A DNA stretch of 64,000 nucleotides from Limosilactobacillus balticus (GCF_014145615.1 NZ_JACIVH010000069.1:79194-143193), one strand, 5' to 3'. Positions 8,837 to 18,613 are shown, numbered from the stretch's first letter. Notes: a model not told the origin generated them from the sequence alone. Numbers and translations: made by a program.

Positions 8837-9196
8837 TTACAATCTATCCTCGTGGCTTGTGATAACTGCATTGAAGATTGCCATGATAATTGCAATCAAC
8901 ATTGCAGAACCAAATGACGAAAAATGAAAGTTTGCCGACCCGACAAGCATCGATGTTAGTTGTAGCATAATTCCATTAATTACAACACTAAAAAGGCCCA
9001 GAGTCAAAATATTAATCGGCAACGATAAAATTACTAAAATTGGCTTAATAGCAACGTTCAAAATTGCTAAAACAAAGCTTGCCAATGGTGCAATCCAAGC
9101 ACTTGTGATATAAAACATCCCTGTTCCGGCAAATAAACCAGCAAGGGCAATAAAAAGGATTGTATCAATCAATACTCGTTTCCAAAATTCCATCAT
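8837..9196 (-). CDS. YvlD/phage-holin-superfamily IV small membrane protein
   Basis: A 119-residue protein with four hydrophobic segments and the motif LNVAIKPILVILSLPINILTLGLFSVVINGIML, of which the KP-x-L-x-x-L-P-x-N-x-x-T-LG-L-F core identifies the YvlD family. Members are small envelope membrane proteins of unknown detailed function, named for weak similarity to holins and not for lysis. Its start overlaps the end of the PspC-domain gene by four bases (two adjacent ATGs, 9196 and 9193). The yvlC-yvlD-hprK order is conserved in Bacillus, where the genes respond to cell-envelope stress. Confidence 0.85.
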   Translation of the reverse strand: MMEFWKRVLIDTILFIALAGLFAGTGMFYITSAWIAPLASFVLAILNVAIKPILVILSLPINILTLGLFSVVINGIMLQLTSMLVGSANFHFSSFGSAMLIAIIMAIFNAVITSHEDRL

Positions 9197-9537
9197 GATC
9201 TTCCATTTCTTTTAATGTCTTTTTCCTCGACATTCGTTAAAGTCCGCCGAGAACGTTGGTGAGGCTGCTGAGAGGTTTTTTGTGATTCACTGAAGGACTT
9301 TAGGAATCCTAGTAAATCGGGCTTTTGCGGATCAGCAGGCATCATTATTATCAAAATAATATAGATAATAATGCCCGGAACAAAACCGGTAAAAATAGTC
9401 AGTAAGACATATAAAATACGTAAAATATTTGGCTGAATCTTAAAGTACTGGCCAATTCCGCCAAATACACCAGCTATCATTCGATCTGATCCTGAGCGAG
9501 TTAATCTTTTATGTTGACTTTCGCGCACTTTACTCAC
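9193..9537 (-). CDS. PspC-domain envelope-stress membrane protein
   Basis: A 114-residue protein. Residues 10-65 form a PspC domain (RLTRSGSDRMIAGVFGGIGQ, then one long hydrophobic stretch ending in MMP), followed by a polar, basic tail rich in Q, S and R. PspC proteins sit in the cytoplasmic membrane and take part in phage-shock or envelope-stress responses, and this one corresponds to YvlC. The start codon is GTG at 9537, with GGAAGGAA so close that GTG at 9528 (residue 4) could be used instead. Translation probably couples to the YvlD-type gene through their overlap. Confidence 0.85.
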   Translation of the reverse strand: MSKVRESQHKRLTRSGSDRMIAGVFGGIGQYFKIQPNILRILYVLLTIFTGFVPGIIIYIILIIMMPADPQKPDLLGFLKSFSESQKTSQQPHQRSRRTLTNVEEKDIKRNGRS

Positions 9538-9557
9538 TTCCTTCCAAGCTAAATAAA

Positions 9558-10674
9558 TTATTGAGGATTCTTTTGACTAAGTTTCCATTGTAAGAAAGCA
9601 TCAATAAATGGATCAAGTTCCCCGTCCATTACAGCTTGTCCATTATGTGTTTCATAGCCAGTTCGGTTATCCTTGACTAGGGTATATGGGTGAAAAACAT
9701 ATGAACGGATTTGAGAACCCCAACCGATATCAAGTTGTTCGCCCTCAATTTCTGCCCGCTTTTTAGCTTTCTTTTCTTCTTCCAGTTCATACAACTTTGA
9801 TTTTAACATATTCATTGCAGTCACTCGGTTTTGGAGTTGAGATCGTTCGGCTTGAGAAGAGGTTACAATCCCGGTTGGAATATGCGTAATTCGAACAGCA
9901 GATTCTGTTTTATTAATATGCTGACCACCAGCACCACTAGACCGGAAAGTATCAACTCGTAAATCTGACGGATCAATATCAACTTCAAAACTATCATCCA
10001 ACTCTGGCATTACATCAACCGAAGCAAATGATGTATGACGCCGACCGGCCGCATCAAATGGGGAAATTCGAACAAGCCGATGGACTCCCTTTTCACTACG
10101 AAGATAACCAAATGCATTATGTCCTTTAATTAGCAGCGTAACACTCTTGATACCAGCTTCATCACCGGCCTCATAACTCGCTGTTTCAACAGAGAAACCA
10201 TGCTGCTCACCCCAACGAACATACATCCGCAGAAGCATTTCACCCCAATCTTGGGCTTCGGTACCACCTGCTCCCGGATGAATTTCTAAGATAGCATTTT
10301 TAGCGTCATACTCCCCATCAAGAAGTTGCGTCAATCGATACTGTTCTAAAGCCTTTTGTGTTTTTGTAAATGATGCTTCAAAATCTCTTTGTAAATCATC
10401 GTCCGGTTCAACCGTGAGTAATTCAATCGATGTTTCAAGATCACCAATCTGATCACGTAAATTCACAAAGGTATCCCGCTTTTCTTTTAAAATATTATTT
10501 TCCGCAATGACCTTTTGTGCCTGTTCATTGTCATTCCAAAAGTCTGGCTGAGCCATTTCTTGTTCAATTTCCGCAATGCGTTCATCTAGTGCATCAAGGT
10601 CAAAGAGACCTCCCGAAGTGCGTAACTTCTTTTTGCATTGATTCTACTTGTTTTTTTGCTTCGCTTAATTCCAC
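9558..10674 (-). CDS. prfB: peptide chain release factor 2, with programmed +1 frameshift
   Basis: RF2 releases peptides at UGA and UAA stops. The gene is read in two frames. A GTG start at 10674 after GGAGG gives 24 codons ending in CTT-TGA at 10605-10600, and a +1 slip at this in-frame UGA continues into the main frame to 9558. The slip site has the classic form: a Shine-Dalgarno-like GGGAGG, a short spacer, then CTT TGA C. Joined, the protein is 371 residues, the usual RF2 length. It carries SPF (ISPFDAAG) and GGQ (SSGAGGQHINKT), which read the codon and hydrolyse the ester. It lies downstream of secA, as in Bacillus. Annotating only 9558-10556 would lose the N-terminus. Confidence 0.97.
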
Positions 10675-10698
10675 AATCAAACCTCCGTTATACAACAA

Positions 10699-10737
10699 TA
10701 CGGCAGCGGTACCGCCATGGGTTACCTTACTGCCGTA
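10699..10737. other. hairpin between secA and prfB
   Basis: TACGGCAG (10699-10706) pairs exactly with CTGCCGTA (10730-10737), with a partial inner stem. No U-run follows on the minus strand, so it is probably a processing or partial-termination hairpin between secA and prfB and not a full terminator. Confidence 0.5.
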
Positions 10738-10755
10738 CCTAGTAGTAATTAACAA

Positions 10756-13119
10756 TTAACGTGTTACATTTTGCCGAATTTCTGACTTCATGAAGAGTCG
10801 GGTAGTTTCATACTCAATATCAGCAATCATTTGTTCAAACATATGATAACCAGCTGTTTGGTATTCAACTAATGGATTTAATTGTCCATATCCACGTAAC
10901 CCAACTGACTGCCGGAATTGGTCCATGATATCAATGTGATCAGTCCAATGTGAGTCAACCACCCGCAAAATAACAACCTTTTCAAATTCAAGCATTTGTG
11001 CTGGATCATAAAGTTGCTTTTGCTTTTCCTTATAGACTCCCTGGGCAAATGTCATCAAGTAATCCACCATTTCTTGAGGTGATTTACCTTCCAGATCTTT
11101 AACTGTGATGGTATCAGGTTTGATTAAGACTTCTTCTGCAAAGTCAACAATTCCTTGTAAATCCCAATCCTTCTTGTCACCAAGGGTATGTTGATCAACT
11201 TCACGCTGGATTGTTCTTCTAAACATTGGCATAAGGACCCACTTCAACGACTTATCTTCAGTGATAATTTGTTGCCGCTCCTTATAGATAATTTCACGCT
11301 GTTCACGCATAACATCATCATATTGAAGAACGTTCTTCCGTGAATCATAGTTGTTACCTTCAACCCGCTTTTGAGCTGATTCAACCTGGTGAGTTAAGAA
11401 ACGACTTTTAATGACAGCATCTTCATCATTAACCTTCATCCGTTCTAAGAAGGCTTTGATCCGGTCCCCACCAAATCGCTTCATCAAATCATCTTCAAGC
11501 GATAGGTAGAATTGTGATAAACCAGGATCACCTTGCCGTCCAGAACGTCCACGAAGCTGATTATCAATCCGCCGTGATTCATGTCGTTCAGTACCAATAA
11601 CTGCAAGTCCACCAATTTCACGTACTCCAGGGCCTAATTTAATATCTGTACCCCGTCCAGCCATGTTGGTAGCAATAGTTACTGCACCTTTTTGACCAGC
11701 ATTTTTAACAATTTCCGCTTCCTTAGCGTGATTCTTAGCGTTTAAAACAACATGCGGAATGTTCTCTTTATCAAGAAGTTGAGATAGGTATTCAGAAGTT
11801 TCAACAGCAACTGTCCCAACTAAAATTGGTTGCCCTTTAGCATGAAGTTTCTTAATCCGATCGACAACAGCTGCAAACTTACTTTGTAATGTTGGATAAA
11901 GCAAGTCAGGCTCGTCTTTCCGCTGAACGGGACGGTTAGTTGGAATAGTAATAGTTTCCATGTTGTAAATTTCACGGAATTCTTCTTGTTCAGTTTTAGC
12001 AGTACCAGTCATCCCCGCCAGTTTGTTATACATCCGGAATAAGTTCTGGTATGTAATGTTAGCCATTGTCTTATTTTCTTCTTGAATTTCTACGCCTTCT
12101 TTGGCTTCAATAGCTTGGTGCAGGCCATCAGAGAAACGCCGACCTTCCATTACACGTCCAGTAAAGGAGTCAACAATTAATACTTCACCATCTTGAACCA
12201 CATAGTCCTTATCCAAAAGCATGATATAGTTAGCACGCAAAGCCTGATCCAAGTGGTGGGTCAACGCAGTATTTTCTGGATCATATAGGTTCTTTAAGTT
12301 GAAGTATTTTTCAGCTTTTTTAATTCCTTCATCAGTTAATGAAACCGTCTTTGATTCAAGATCAATCTTGTAATCAACATCTTTCTTTAACTGCTTAACA
12401 AACCGATCAGTCTGTTTGTATAACTTAGAAGTTCCCGTTCCTGGTCCTGAAATGATTAACGGTGTTCGCGCTTCATCAATTAAAATTGAATCCACCTCAT
12501 CAACTAAAGCATAGTTTAACCCACGTTGGACTTGGTCTTCTTTGTAAACAGCCATGTTATCACGAAGATAATCAAATCCAATTTCACTATTAGTGGAATA
12601 CATGATATCAGCTTTATATGCTTCTCGTTTTTGGTCAGGGCTCATCTCTGAGTTGTTAATACCAACAGAACACCCAAGCCAATTATAAAGCTGTCCCATT
12701 TCGGTAGCATCACGCTTTGACAAGTATTCATTAACAGTAATAACATGAACACCTTTTCCCGAGATCGCATTAAGGTAAACCGGCATTGTGGCAGTTAATG
12801 TCTTACCTTCCCCAGTCCGCATTTCTGCGATATTACCTTCGTGAAGAACAATTCCTCCCATAATTTGAACATGGAATGGATAGAGTCCAAGAACCCGTTT
12901 AGCACCTTCACGAGAAACCGCGAATGCTTCTGGCAACATATGATCCAAGGATTCACCTTTTTTATAACGTTCCCGAAATTCATCAGTTTTTGCCTGAAGT
13001 TGTTCATCAGTCAATTCAGACATCTGTTTAGCATAACTTTCTACTTTATTTGCTATTTTATTAATTCGCCGTAATTCACGACGATCGCTTTCAATCCATT
13101 TTTTTAGAATATTGGCCAT
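10756..13119 (-). CDS. secA: preprotein translocase ATPase SecA
   Basis: A 787-residue motor that drives Sec-dependent secretion at SecYEG. Walker A is MRTGEGKTL near residue 100, the DEAD-like box is [16 protein letters not shown] near 207-222, and motifs IV-VI include [10 protein letters not shown] near 520. The protein ends NVTR and lacks the C-terminal Cys-Cys-His-Cys zinc and SecB-binding tail, as in several lactobacilli. GGAAGGAC precedes the ATG. It lies between hpf and prfB, the same order as in Bacillus subtilis. Confidence 0.97.
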   Translation of the reverse strand: MANILKKWIESDRRELRRINKIANKVESYAKQMSELTDEQLQAKTDEFRERYKKGESLDHMLPEAFAVSREGAKRVLGLYPFHVQIMGGIVLHEGNIAEMRTGEGKTLTATMPVYLNAISGKGVHVITVNEYLSKRDATEMGQLYNWLGCSVGINNSEMSPDQKREAYKADIMYSTNSEIGFDYLRDNMAVYKEDQVQRGLNYALVDEVDSILIDEARTPLIISGPGTGTSKLYKQTDRFVKQLKKDVDYKIDLESKTVSLTDEGIKKAEKYFNLKNLYDPENTALTHHLDQALRANYIMLLDKDYVVQDGEVLIVDSFTGRVMEGRRFSDGLHQAIEAKEGVEIQEENKTMANITYQNLFRMYNKLAGMTGTAKTEQEEFREIYNMETITIPTNRPVQRKDEPDLLYPTLQSKFAAVVDRIKKLHAKGQPILVGTVAVETSEYLSQLLDKENIPHVVLNAKNHAKEAEIVKNAGQKGAVTIATNMAGRGTDIKLGPGVREIGGLAVIGTERHESRRIDNQLRGRSGRQGDPGLSQFYLSLEDDLMKRFGGDRIKAFLERMKVNDEDAVIKSRFLTHQVESAQKRVEGNNYDSRKNVLQYDDVMREQREIIYKERQQIITEDKSLKWVLMPMFRRTIQREVDQHTLGDKKDWDLQGIVDFAEEVLIKPDTITVKDLEGKSPQEMVDYLMTFAQGVYKEKQKQLYDPAQMLEFEKVVILRVVDSHWTDHIDIMDQFRQSVGLRGYGQLNPLVEYQTAGYHMFEQMIADIEYETTRLFMKSEIRQNVTR

Positions 13120-13280
13120 AAAAGCGTCCTTCCTACTTTCTGGCTTAAGTCCAAAATCAATAAAAAAGTACTACTCAAGCCAATTATATTTTTTACTCTA
13201 ACCATAATATTTTACCACGTTCATGGTATAAATAAAAATTATTAGTATGGATATTACAAGGTGGCTATAAGTTATAAGAT

Positions 13281-13326
13281 ATAAAAAGCGCCAATGATTT
13301 CTCATCCGCGCTCTTCATATTGGCAT
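13281..13326 (-). terminator. terminator downstream of hpf
   Basis: On the minus strand GCCAAT and ATTGGC arms (about 13321-13326 and 13289-13294, extended with TGA/TCA) enclose a loop and are followed by GCTTTTTATA, a typical intrinsic terminator for hpf. Confidence 0.7.
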
Positions 13327-13329
13327 TGA

Positions 13330-13878
13330 CTATTCAGCTTCAATCAAGCCATAACGACCATCATTACGACGGTAAACAATGCTTGTACCATTAGTTTCAG
13401 CATCTTGGAAGATAAAGAAATTGTGTCCAAGCATATCCATTTGAAGGACAGCTTCTTCAGGATCCATTGGCTTTAATGAAACTTGCTTCGTCCGTACAAT
13501 CTTTAATTCATCATCTTGTTCATCTGCTCCATCATTATCAGATGAGATGAATTCAAGGTTCTTTAAGCCCTTTTCACGTGACTTACGGTTAACCTTCGTC
13601 TTGTACTTCCGGATTTGCCGTTCAAGCTTATCTGTAACTAAGTCAATACTTCCATACATATCATTAGAAGTCTCTTCTGCCCGCAACGTTAGGTATGGAA
13701 GTGGAATTGTTACTTCAACCTTGTACGTCCGGTTTGGATAAACTTTTAAGTTCACGTGGGCGGTAGCTTCAACACTATCTTCAAAGAACTTTTGAAGCTT
13801 GCTGATTCGCTTTACAACGTAATCACGAATTGACTCAGTAACTTCGACATTTTCACCACGAATATTGAACTTTAACAT
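13330..13878 (-). CDS. hpf: long-form ribosome hibernation promoting factor
   Basis: The protein has 182 residues. Residues 1-100 are the S30AE/YfiA domain (MLKFNIRGENVEVTESIRDYV, with KVEVTIPLPYLTLRAEE), and residues 120-182 are the C-terminal dimerisation domain (VSLKPMDPEEAVLQMDMLGHNFFIF). The long form pairs 70S ribosomes into inactive 100S dimers in stationary phase. It lies between comFC and secA, as in Bacillus (yvyD). It has its own Shine-Dalgarno (AGGAG) and terminator, so it is probably a single-gene transcript under stress control. Confidence 0.95.
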   Translation of the reverse strand: MLKFNIRGENVEVTESIRDYVVKRISKLQKFFEDSVEATAHVNLKVYPNRTYKVEVTIPLPYLTLRAEETSNDMYGSIDLVTDKLERQIRKYKTKVNRKSREKGLKNLEFISSDNDGADEQDDELKIVRTKQVSLKPMDPEEAVLQMDMLGHNFFIFQDAETNGTSIVYRRNDGRYGLIEAE

Positions 13879-14009
13879 TGTACTTCTCTCCTTTCAGCCA
13901 AGCAATTGCTTGATCTGATATCAGAAGGACCACTCTTCTCATATCCTATTTTTATTATAGATTAGTTTGTGTTAATTAACAAACTTTATTAATGCATCTT
14001 AAGAAGAAT

Positions 14010-14690
14010 TTAACGTGCCAGTGAAACGCTACCAATCTCTTTACAGCCAGCTTGTTTAAAAAGTACCGCTGCATGGTATAACGTCCTACCCGTCGTATAG
14101 ACATCATCAACCAAAAGGATTCGTTTATTAATTACTTTTTCTGGAGATTCAAGAATAAATGGTTGCTTAGTTGTAAGTCGTTCTTCTTTAGTCTTACTTG
14201 ATTGCGCTACTTTTGAACTTGCTTTAGTTCGTAAGATCGGTTGGTAAGATACTTCTCGTAATAGACCAATAACTTGATTAAAGCCGCGCGTTTGCATCGT
14301 TGTAGACGTTACTGGAATTGGGACAATTAAATCCGTTTTTTGTTCATTAACTACTTTACTAAATTCGCGCTGAAACACCATTCGCAAACGGTAATCGCCA
14401 TTAAATTTATAACGTTGCATATACTCTTTCATCGCCTCGTTATACCGATATAATCCTCGATGATGCAAGTTCCAGCCGTAAATTTTCCCCCAAGTTTGAC
14501 AGTCTGAGCATAAGAAATCATTTTTATTAACATTTTCTTTACCGCATCCTGTACATCCTCGATCACCCCAGCATACAAATCTTTCCTTACATTGAGTACA
14601 AACTACTGGCGTGATAATTTCGCGAAAGCTAAAAATCTCTTTCAAAGTTAGCTGGAAAGTTATTTTTTTATTGCATAAGAGACAATTCAT
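14010..14690 (-). CDS. comFC: ComFC phosphoribosyltransferase-like competence protein
   Basis: A 226-residue protein. The N-terminus has four CxxC-type pairs (CLLC, CTQC, CTGC, CSDC), a zinc-ribbon region, and the C-terminus has the PRPP-binding loop LLVDDVYTTGRT near residue 195. ComFC/GntX proteins are needed for natural transformation, probably as partners of the ComFA helicase in DNA uptake. The ATG overlaps the comFA end by 23 bases, so both come from one mRNA. A complete comF operon does not by itself show that the strain is naturally competent. Confidence 0.93.
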   Translation of the reverse strand: MNCLLCNKKITFQLTLKEIFSFREIITPVVCTQCKERFVCWGDRGCTGCGKENVNKNDFLCSDCQTWGKIYGWNLHHRGLYRYNEAMKEYMQRYKFNGDYRLRMVFQREFSKVVNEQKTDLIVPIPVTSTTMQTRGFNQVIGLLREVSYQPILRTKASSKVAQSSKTKEERLTTKQPFILESPEKVINKRILLVDDVYTTGRTLYHAAVLFKQAGCKEIGSVSLAR

Positions 14691-16002
14691 CTATCAACCT
14701 TTGACCTTTCTGATTCAAATACTTCACCTGGGAAACAGCTTGGTTAATTTGGCGGCAATTACAATTAATCCAAAAAACAACTCGTCCAGTTGGTCGACTT
14801 TGTGCACGGCCAGCGCGACCAGCAATTTGTACTAATGCTGATGAAGAAAAGACTGGATCATCAGCACCCAAAACATAGACATCAATTTCTGGAAAAGTAA
14901 CCCCTCGTTCAAGAATAGAAGTCGTGACTAAAAAGTCATAATCACCATCACGCATTTTTTGTACCTTTTCTAACCGCTGCGGATCACTTGCATGAACAGT
15001 AGCAAAGTGGAAAGTTGTAAAAGAATGCTGTAATGCAGCTTTGACTAATGCTAAATCAGCAATATGAGGAACAAATAACAAAAAGCGGTGGCCTTCTTTT
15101 AGCGTTTTCTGCAACTGTTGAATAACTTGCGGGGGTAATTGCTGGCGTTCTAATCGTCGCCGCCATCCAAAAGCTAGTCTAACTTTTATTTCTGGAAGTA
15201 AATGCCCATGATAGCGAAGAGGTAAATAATTAACAATCAATCGTTTACTTTTGATTTCTCGGAGCAAAGTATCTCCTGGGGTTGCGGTTAAATATAGACA
15301 TCCTCCATTCTTTTTTATTGCTTGCTTTGTTGCATATAATAACGAAGCATTAGCAGCATACGGAAAGGCATCTACTTCATCAATAATTAAATTATCAAAA
15401 GCATGATAGAAACGAAGTAATTGATGAGTTGTACAAATAGTCAATTGGGCATAATGATAAGGTAATTCCTGTCGACCATGCAAAAGAGCAATATCACAAT
15501 TAGCAAAAGCAGCTTTTAAACGAGGAAATAATTCTAAACAGACATCTACTCGTGGAGAAGCTATTCCAATTCTTTCACCACGTTTAATTGCGGCAGCGAT
15601 ACCCGCAAACATCATCTCAGTCTTTCCGGCACCCGTAACTGCCCATAACAATTGCTGAACATGATCAGCCATTCCCTGGGAAATTTTTTCTGAGGCTTGT
15701 TGCTGAAGAGACGATAATTTTCCTTTCCATGTCAACACCGGTTCGGTAACCGTAAATTGATTTGGCTCTGGAACATGATAAAATTTATTTAACGTTGAAA
15801 CACGACCAAGATTAATGCAATGTGGACAATAAAACTCACCTCGTGGCAAAGCACCCAGCGATTTTTCTGTGACATAATTGCAGCGATAACATCTAATATT
15901 CGCAGTATCGATTCTAATTGTTGGTAGTTCTTGAATTCCTGATTGTATCAACTCATGACGCGGAACTAAGACTCGTCGCCCATAATAATTGTCTAAATCC
16001 AT
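14668..16002 (-). CDS. comFA: ComFA competence DNA helicase
   Basis: A 444-residue superfamily-2 ATPase that helps pull single-stranded DNA across the membrane. An N-terminal zinc site has two CxxC pairs (CYRC near 38, CPHC near 58). Walker A is TGAGKTEM near 122-129, the Walker B box is DEVD, and motif VI (QIAGRAGR) is near 397. AGTAGGAGGTG precedes the ATG at 16002. Upstream, at 16023-16030, lies TACGTATA, one base from the streptococcal SigX competence box TACGAATA. It diverges from yvyE, as in Bacillus. Confidence 0.94.
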   Translation of the reverse strand: MDLDNYYGRRVLVPRHELIQSGIQELPTIRIDTANIRCYRCNYVTEKSLGALPRGEFYCPHCINLGRVSTLNKFYHVPEPNQFTVTEPVLTWKGKLSSLQQQASEKISQGMADHVQQLLWAVTGAGKTEMMFAGIAAAIKRGERIGIASPRVDVCLELFPRLKAAFANCDIALLHGRQELPYHYAQLTICTTHQLLRFYHAFDNLIIDEVDAFPYAANASLLYATKQAIKKNGGCLYLTATPGDTLLREIKSKRLIVNYLPLRYHGHLLPEIKVRLAFGWRRRLERQQLPPQVIQQLQKTLKEGHRFLLFVPHIADLALVKAALQHSFTTFHFATVHASDPQRLEKVQKMRDGDYDFLVTTSILERGVTFPEIDVYVLGADDPVFSSSALVQIAGRAGRAQSRPTGRVVFWINCNCRQINQAVSQVKYLNQKGQRLIDELSLMQ

Positions 16003-16063
16003 TATTCACCTCCTACTTTATATATACGTAAATTAATCAAAATAGCACGAAGGAAGTTTAAAA

Positions 16064-16696
16064 ATGACAGAACCATATTTAACAATTGCTAAAAATACCA
16101 CTTATGAGCAAACAATTAAAAAATCACGGTTTATTTGCTCTATTGCTCGTGTCTCCTCAGAAGAAGAAGCTCAACAATTTATCGCCAGCATCCAAGCAGC
16201 TAACAAAAAAGCTACTCATAATTGCTTTGCATATATGATTGGTGACAATGACCAAATTCAACGAGAAAGTGATAATGGCGAGCCAAGTGGAACTGCGGGA
16301 ATTCCGATTCTTGAATCACTTAAACTAGCAAAGATCCATAATGTCGTAGCAGTGGTCACCCGTTATTTCGGTGGAATTAAGCTGGGCGCAGGTGGTCTCA
16401 TCCGGGCATATAGCAATACGACTACTGAAGCAATCCACCAAGCTGGTCTTGTCCAGCGGATTAAGCAAGCAATTCTAAAAATCACTGTTACCTATGCTCT
16501 TCATGATCCGCTTCTTTACTATCTCAAGGAAAATAATCTTGAGGTCGCCGGTGAAGAGTATGGAGTTAATGTTGAAACCAGTATTTATGTAAACGAAACG
16601 GACTTAAAAAACGTCAAAGAGAAGCTCATTAATCGTTTTAACGACCAACTTCAAATAACTAAAGGCGATCAGCGTTTTAACGAAATTCCATACTAA
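16064..16696 (+). CDS. YigZ/IMPACT family protein (YvyE)
   Basis: A 210-residue protein. Residues 1-120 form the UPF0029/IMPACT N-terminal domain (KKSRFICSI, DNGEPSGTAG, VTRYFGGIKLGAGGLIRAYS), and the rest is the DUF1949 ferredoxin-like domain. Bacterial members have been linked to translation or stress, but their biochemical role is not settled. The gene is divergent from comFA across 61 bases, the same arrangement as yvyE-comFA in Bacillus. AAGGAAG precedes the ATG, and a double hairpin follows. Confidence 0.9.
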   Translation: MTEPYLTIAKNTTYEQTIKKSRFICSIARVSSEEEAQQFIASIQAANKKATHNCFAYMIGDNDQIQRESDNGEPSGTAGIPILESLKLAKIHNVVAVVTRYFGGIKLGAGGLIRAYSNTTTEAIHQAGLVQRIKQAILKITVTYALHDPLLYYLKENNLEVAGEEYGVNVETSIYVNETDLKNVKEKLINRFNDQLQITKGDQRFNEIPY

Positions 16697-16745
16697 AAAT
16701 TCAGGTTAGAATTTTCTAGCCTGAATTTTCTAGCCTGAATTTTTA
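16694..16745. terminator. convergent terminator with duplicated right arm
   Basis: AAAATTCAGG-TTAGAA (about 16695-16711) can pair with either of two tandem copies of TTCTAGCCTGAATTTT (about 16714-16729 and 16728-16743). It separates the convergent yvyE and MFS genes, with T-runs on both sides. Confidence 0.75.
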
Positions 16746-16750
16746 GTATT

Positions 16751-18136
16751 TTATTTTTTCACACTCCGATAGTAACTTATCCAAATTATAATACAAAAAA
16801 TTGTTAACATTCCAAATGCTTCTTGGGTCCCAACTGCAGTAGAAATGCTTCTAGTCGTGTGAAGATGACTCTGATTGGCCGCAACAATCATCGCTACCAA
16901 TGAAGTACCAATTGCCCCTGCAAATTGCTGAAGGGTATTAAGAATTGCATTTCCTTGTGATTGCTTTTCTTTACCAACAACAGTTATTGCACTTGTCATT
17001 ACGCAGCCCATGCACATCCCCATTCCACCCATATAGAGAATATAAACTAGCGCAATAAATATATTTGTTAAATATCGTCCAGAAATCGTAAAAGCAATAA
17101 GCGCAAGTAAACACAACGAAGTACCAATCAAAATAGGCTTACGAGCGCCAAACTTATCTAAAATTCGTCCTCCTAATGGTGCAAATATCGCTCCAACAAA
17201 ACCAGCTGGGAGGACAATCAAGCCAGCTGTCATTGCACTATTACCATTTACCAATTGAATATAGTTTGGTAAAAGGAACGCAAACCCTAAAGAAATAAGT
17301 TGGGTTAAAAAGAAACCAAGAACATGCCCAGAAAAGTTTTTATTTCTAAACAATCGCAATTGTAAAATTGGTTCTTCTAGGATTAACGAACGCCAAGCAA
17401 AAAGGCCCATTCCTAAGATCCCAATTAACAATGCGCCACCAACTGAAAAGGTCATGAAAGCTTGACTTCCCAGGTTACTAAACCCTGTTACAAAACCACA
17501 GAACATGAAGATAATCATTAACATACTAAAGATATCAATCTGTTGTTTTTTAATCGGTGATTTTTGGTTAATACCCCATTCACCAAGCACAAATGAAATA
17601 ATTAACAGCGGAATTAATGAATAAAATACCCACCGCCAATTAAGCTTGCTGGCAACGATTCCACCGAAAGTAGGACCGATCGCTGGAGCAACTCCAGTAA
17701 TAAGGTTACCAATTCCCATCATAAAACCAATTTTGCTTGTTGGAACTTGCTCCATAATAATATTAAACATCAATGGTAATGCAATCCCAGTTCCAATCCC
17801 CTGAATTGCCCGCCCAACTAAAAGCAACCCAAACGACGGCGCCAGCGCATCGATCATTATCCCACCAATAAAAAGCAAGTTTGCAACCGTAAAAAGCATC
17901 CTTGTTCGGTAGGAGCTTTTCAAAATTGCCGATAGGGGAACAATAATTGCGACTAAAAGTAAATAAATGGAAGTCATCCACTGAACCTGATTAGTAGTAA
18001 TTGAAAATTCACGCATTAGGATCGGAAAAGTTACATTCATTGAAGTTTCAACTATCACCCCACAAAATGACATCAATCCAGTTGCCACAATTGCTGCAAC
18101 AACTTTTGCAGGAATTTTTTCAGTATTCGTACTCAT
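16751..18136 (-). CDS. DHA2-family (EmrB/QacA-like) multidrug MFS exporter
   Basis: A 461-residue transporter with about 14 hydrophobic segments. The motif LVGRAIQGIGTGIALPLMF (TM4, motif C-like GIGTG) and GNLITGVAPAIGPTFGG identify a drug:proton antiporter of the 14-TM DHA2 group. It would expel lipophilic compounds such as drugs, dyes or bile acids, but the substrate cannot be read from sequence. Its ATG shares one base with the stop of the marR-type gene upstream (TAATG), so both are one operon controlled at the palindrome at 18558-18585. Confidence 0.9.
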   Translation of the reverse strand: MSTNTEKIPAKVVAAIVATGLMSFCGVIVETSMNVTFPILMREFSITTNQVQWMTSIYLLLVAIIVPLSAILKSSYRTRMLFTVANLLFIGGIMIDALAPSFGLLLVGRAIQGIGTGIALPLMFNIIMEQVPTSKIGFMMGIGNLITGVAPAIGPTFGGIVASKLNWRWVFYSLIPLLIISFVLGEWGINQKSPIKKQQIDIFSMLMIIFMFCGFVTGFSNLGSQAFMTFSVGGALLIGILGMGLFAWRSLILEEPILQLRLFRNKNFSGHVLGFFLTQLISLGFAFLLPNYIQLVNGNSAMTAGLIVLPAGFVGAIFAPLGGRILDKFGARKPILIGTSLCLLALIAFTISGRYLTNIFIALVYILYMGGMGMCMGCVMTSAITVVGKEKQSQGNAILNTLQQFAGAIGTSLVAMIVAANQSHLHTTRSISTAVGTQEAFGMLTIFCIIIWISYYRSVKK

Positions 18137-18546
18137 TATTTCTCCTCTATCATCGTTGATAAGAATCGTTTTATTTTCGAAATGTCCTGTTCACTAAAAT
18201 CTGCTTTTAATTTCTCTTCGTATTGTGTAATATACGCACTTACATCTGAGGATAATTTTTGTCCTTCTGCAGTAAGCATAACGATTTTTTGACGGCGATC
18301 TTCTAGTGACGGATAACGTTCAATCAAATTTTTCTTTGCCATTCGTTGAAGCAATACAGTAGTGGTTGATCTCTTTATTCCAAATTCATTTTCAATCTGG
18401 TGTTGATCACAACTATTTCCCGGGAAATGTGTTAAAAAATCAATAATCGACATTTGCGTCCCTGTCAATCCATACTGCTGCGCAAATGCATTCATTTCTT
18501 GATTTATTGCATTGTTAGCTTGTTTTACTAGACGACCTATTAGCAA
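18136..18546 (-). CDS. MarR-family transcriptional repressor
   Basis: A 136-residue winged-helix protein. The HTH segment QHQIENEFGIKRSTTTVLLQRMAKKNLIER and the wing (SLEDRRQKIVMLTAEG) match MarR proteins. The start codon is TTG at 18546: the frame has a stop just before it, and AAGGAG lies eight to nine bases upstream. The nearby ATG at 18553 is in another frame. A perfect inverted repeat with 12-base arms covers the region between the -10 box and the Shine-Dalgarno, so it should repress itself and the linked exporter. Confidence 0.93.
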   Translation of the reverse strand: MLIGRLVKQANNAINQEMNAFAQQYGLTGTQMSIIDFLTHFPGNSCDQHQIENEFGIKRSTTTVLLQRMAKKNLIERYPSLEDRRQKIVMLTAEGQKLSSDVSAYITQYEEKLKADFSEQDISKIKRFLSTMIEEK

Positions 18547-18557
18547 TTTTCATCTCT

Positions 18558-18611
18558 CCTTTTTGTTAGTCGGCTAACAAAAAGGATAATATAATTTAGC
18601 TTATTAGTCAA
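18558..18611 (-). promoter_or_regulatory. marR-exporter promoter with perfect palindromic operator
   Basis: On the minus strand TTGACT (18611-18606) and TATCCT (18588-18583) are spaced by 17 bases. Immediately downstream lie perfect 12-base inverted arms (CCTTTTTGTTAG at 18558-18569, CTAACAAAAAGG at 18574-18585) with a four-base centre. The palindrome overlaps the -10 box on one side and the Shine-Dalgarno on the other. Confidence 0.8.
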
Positions 18612-18613
18612 TT

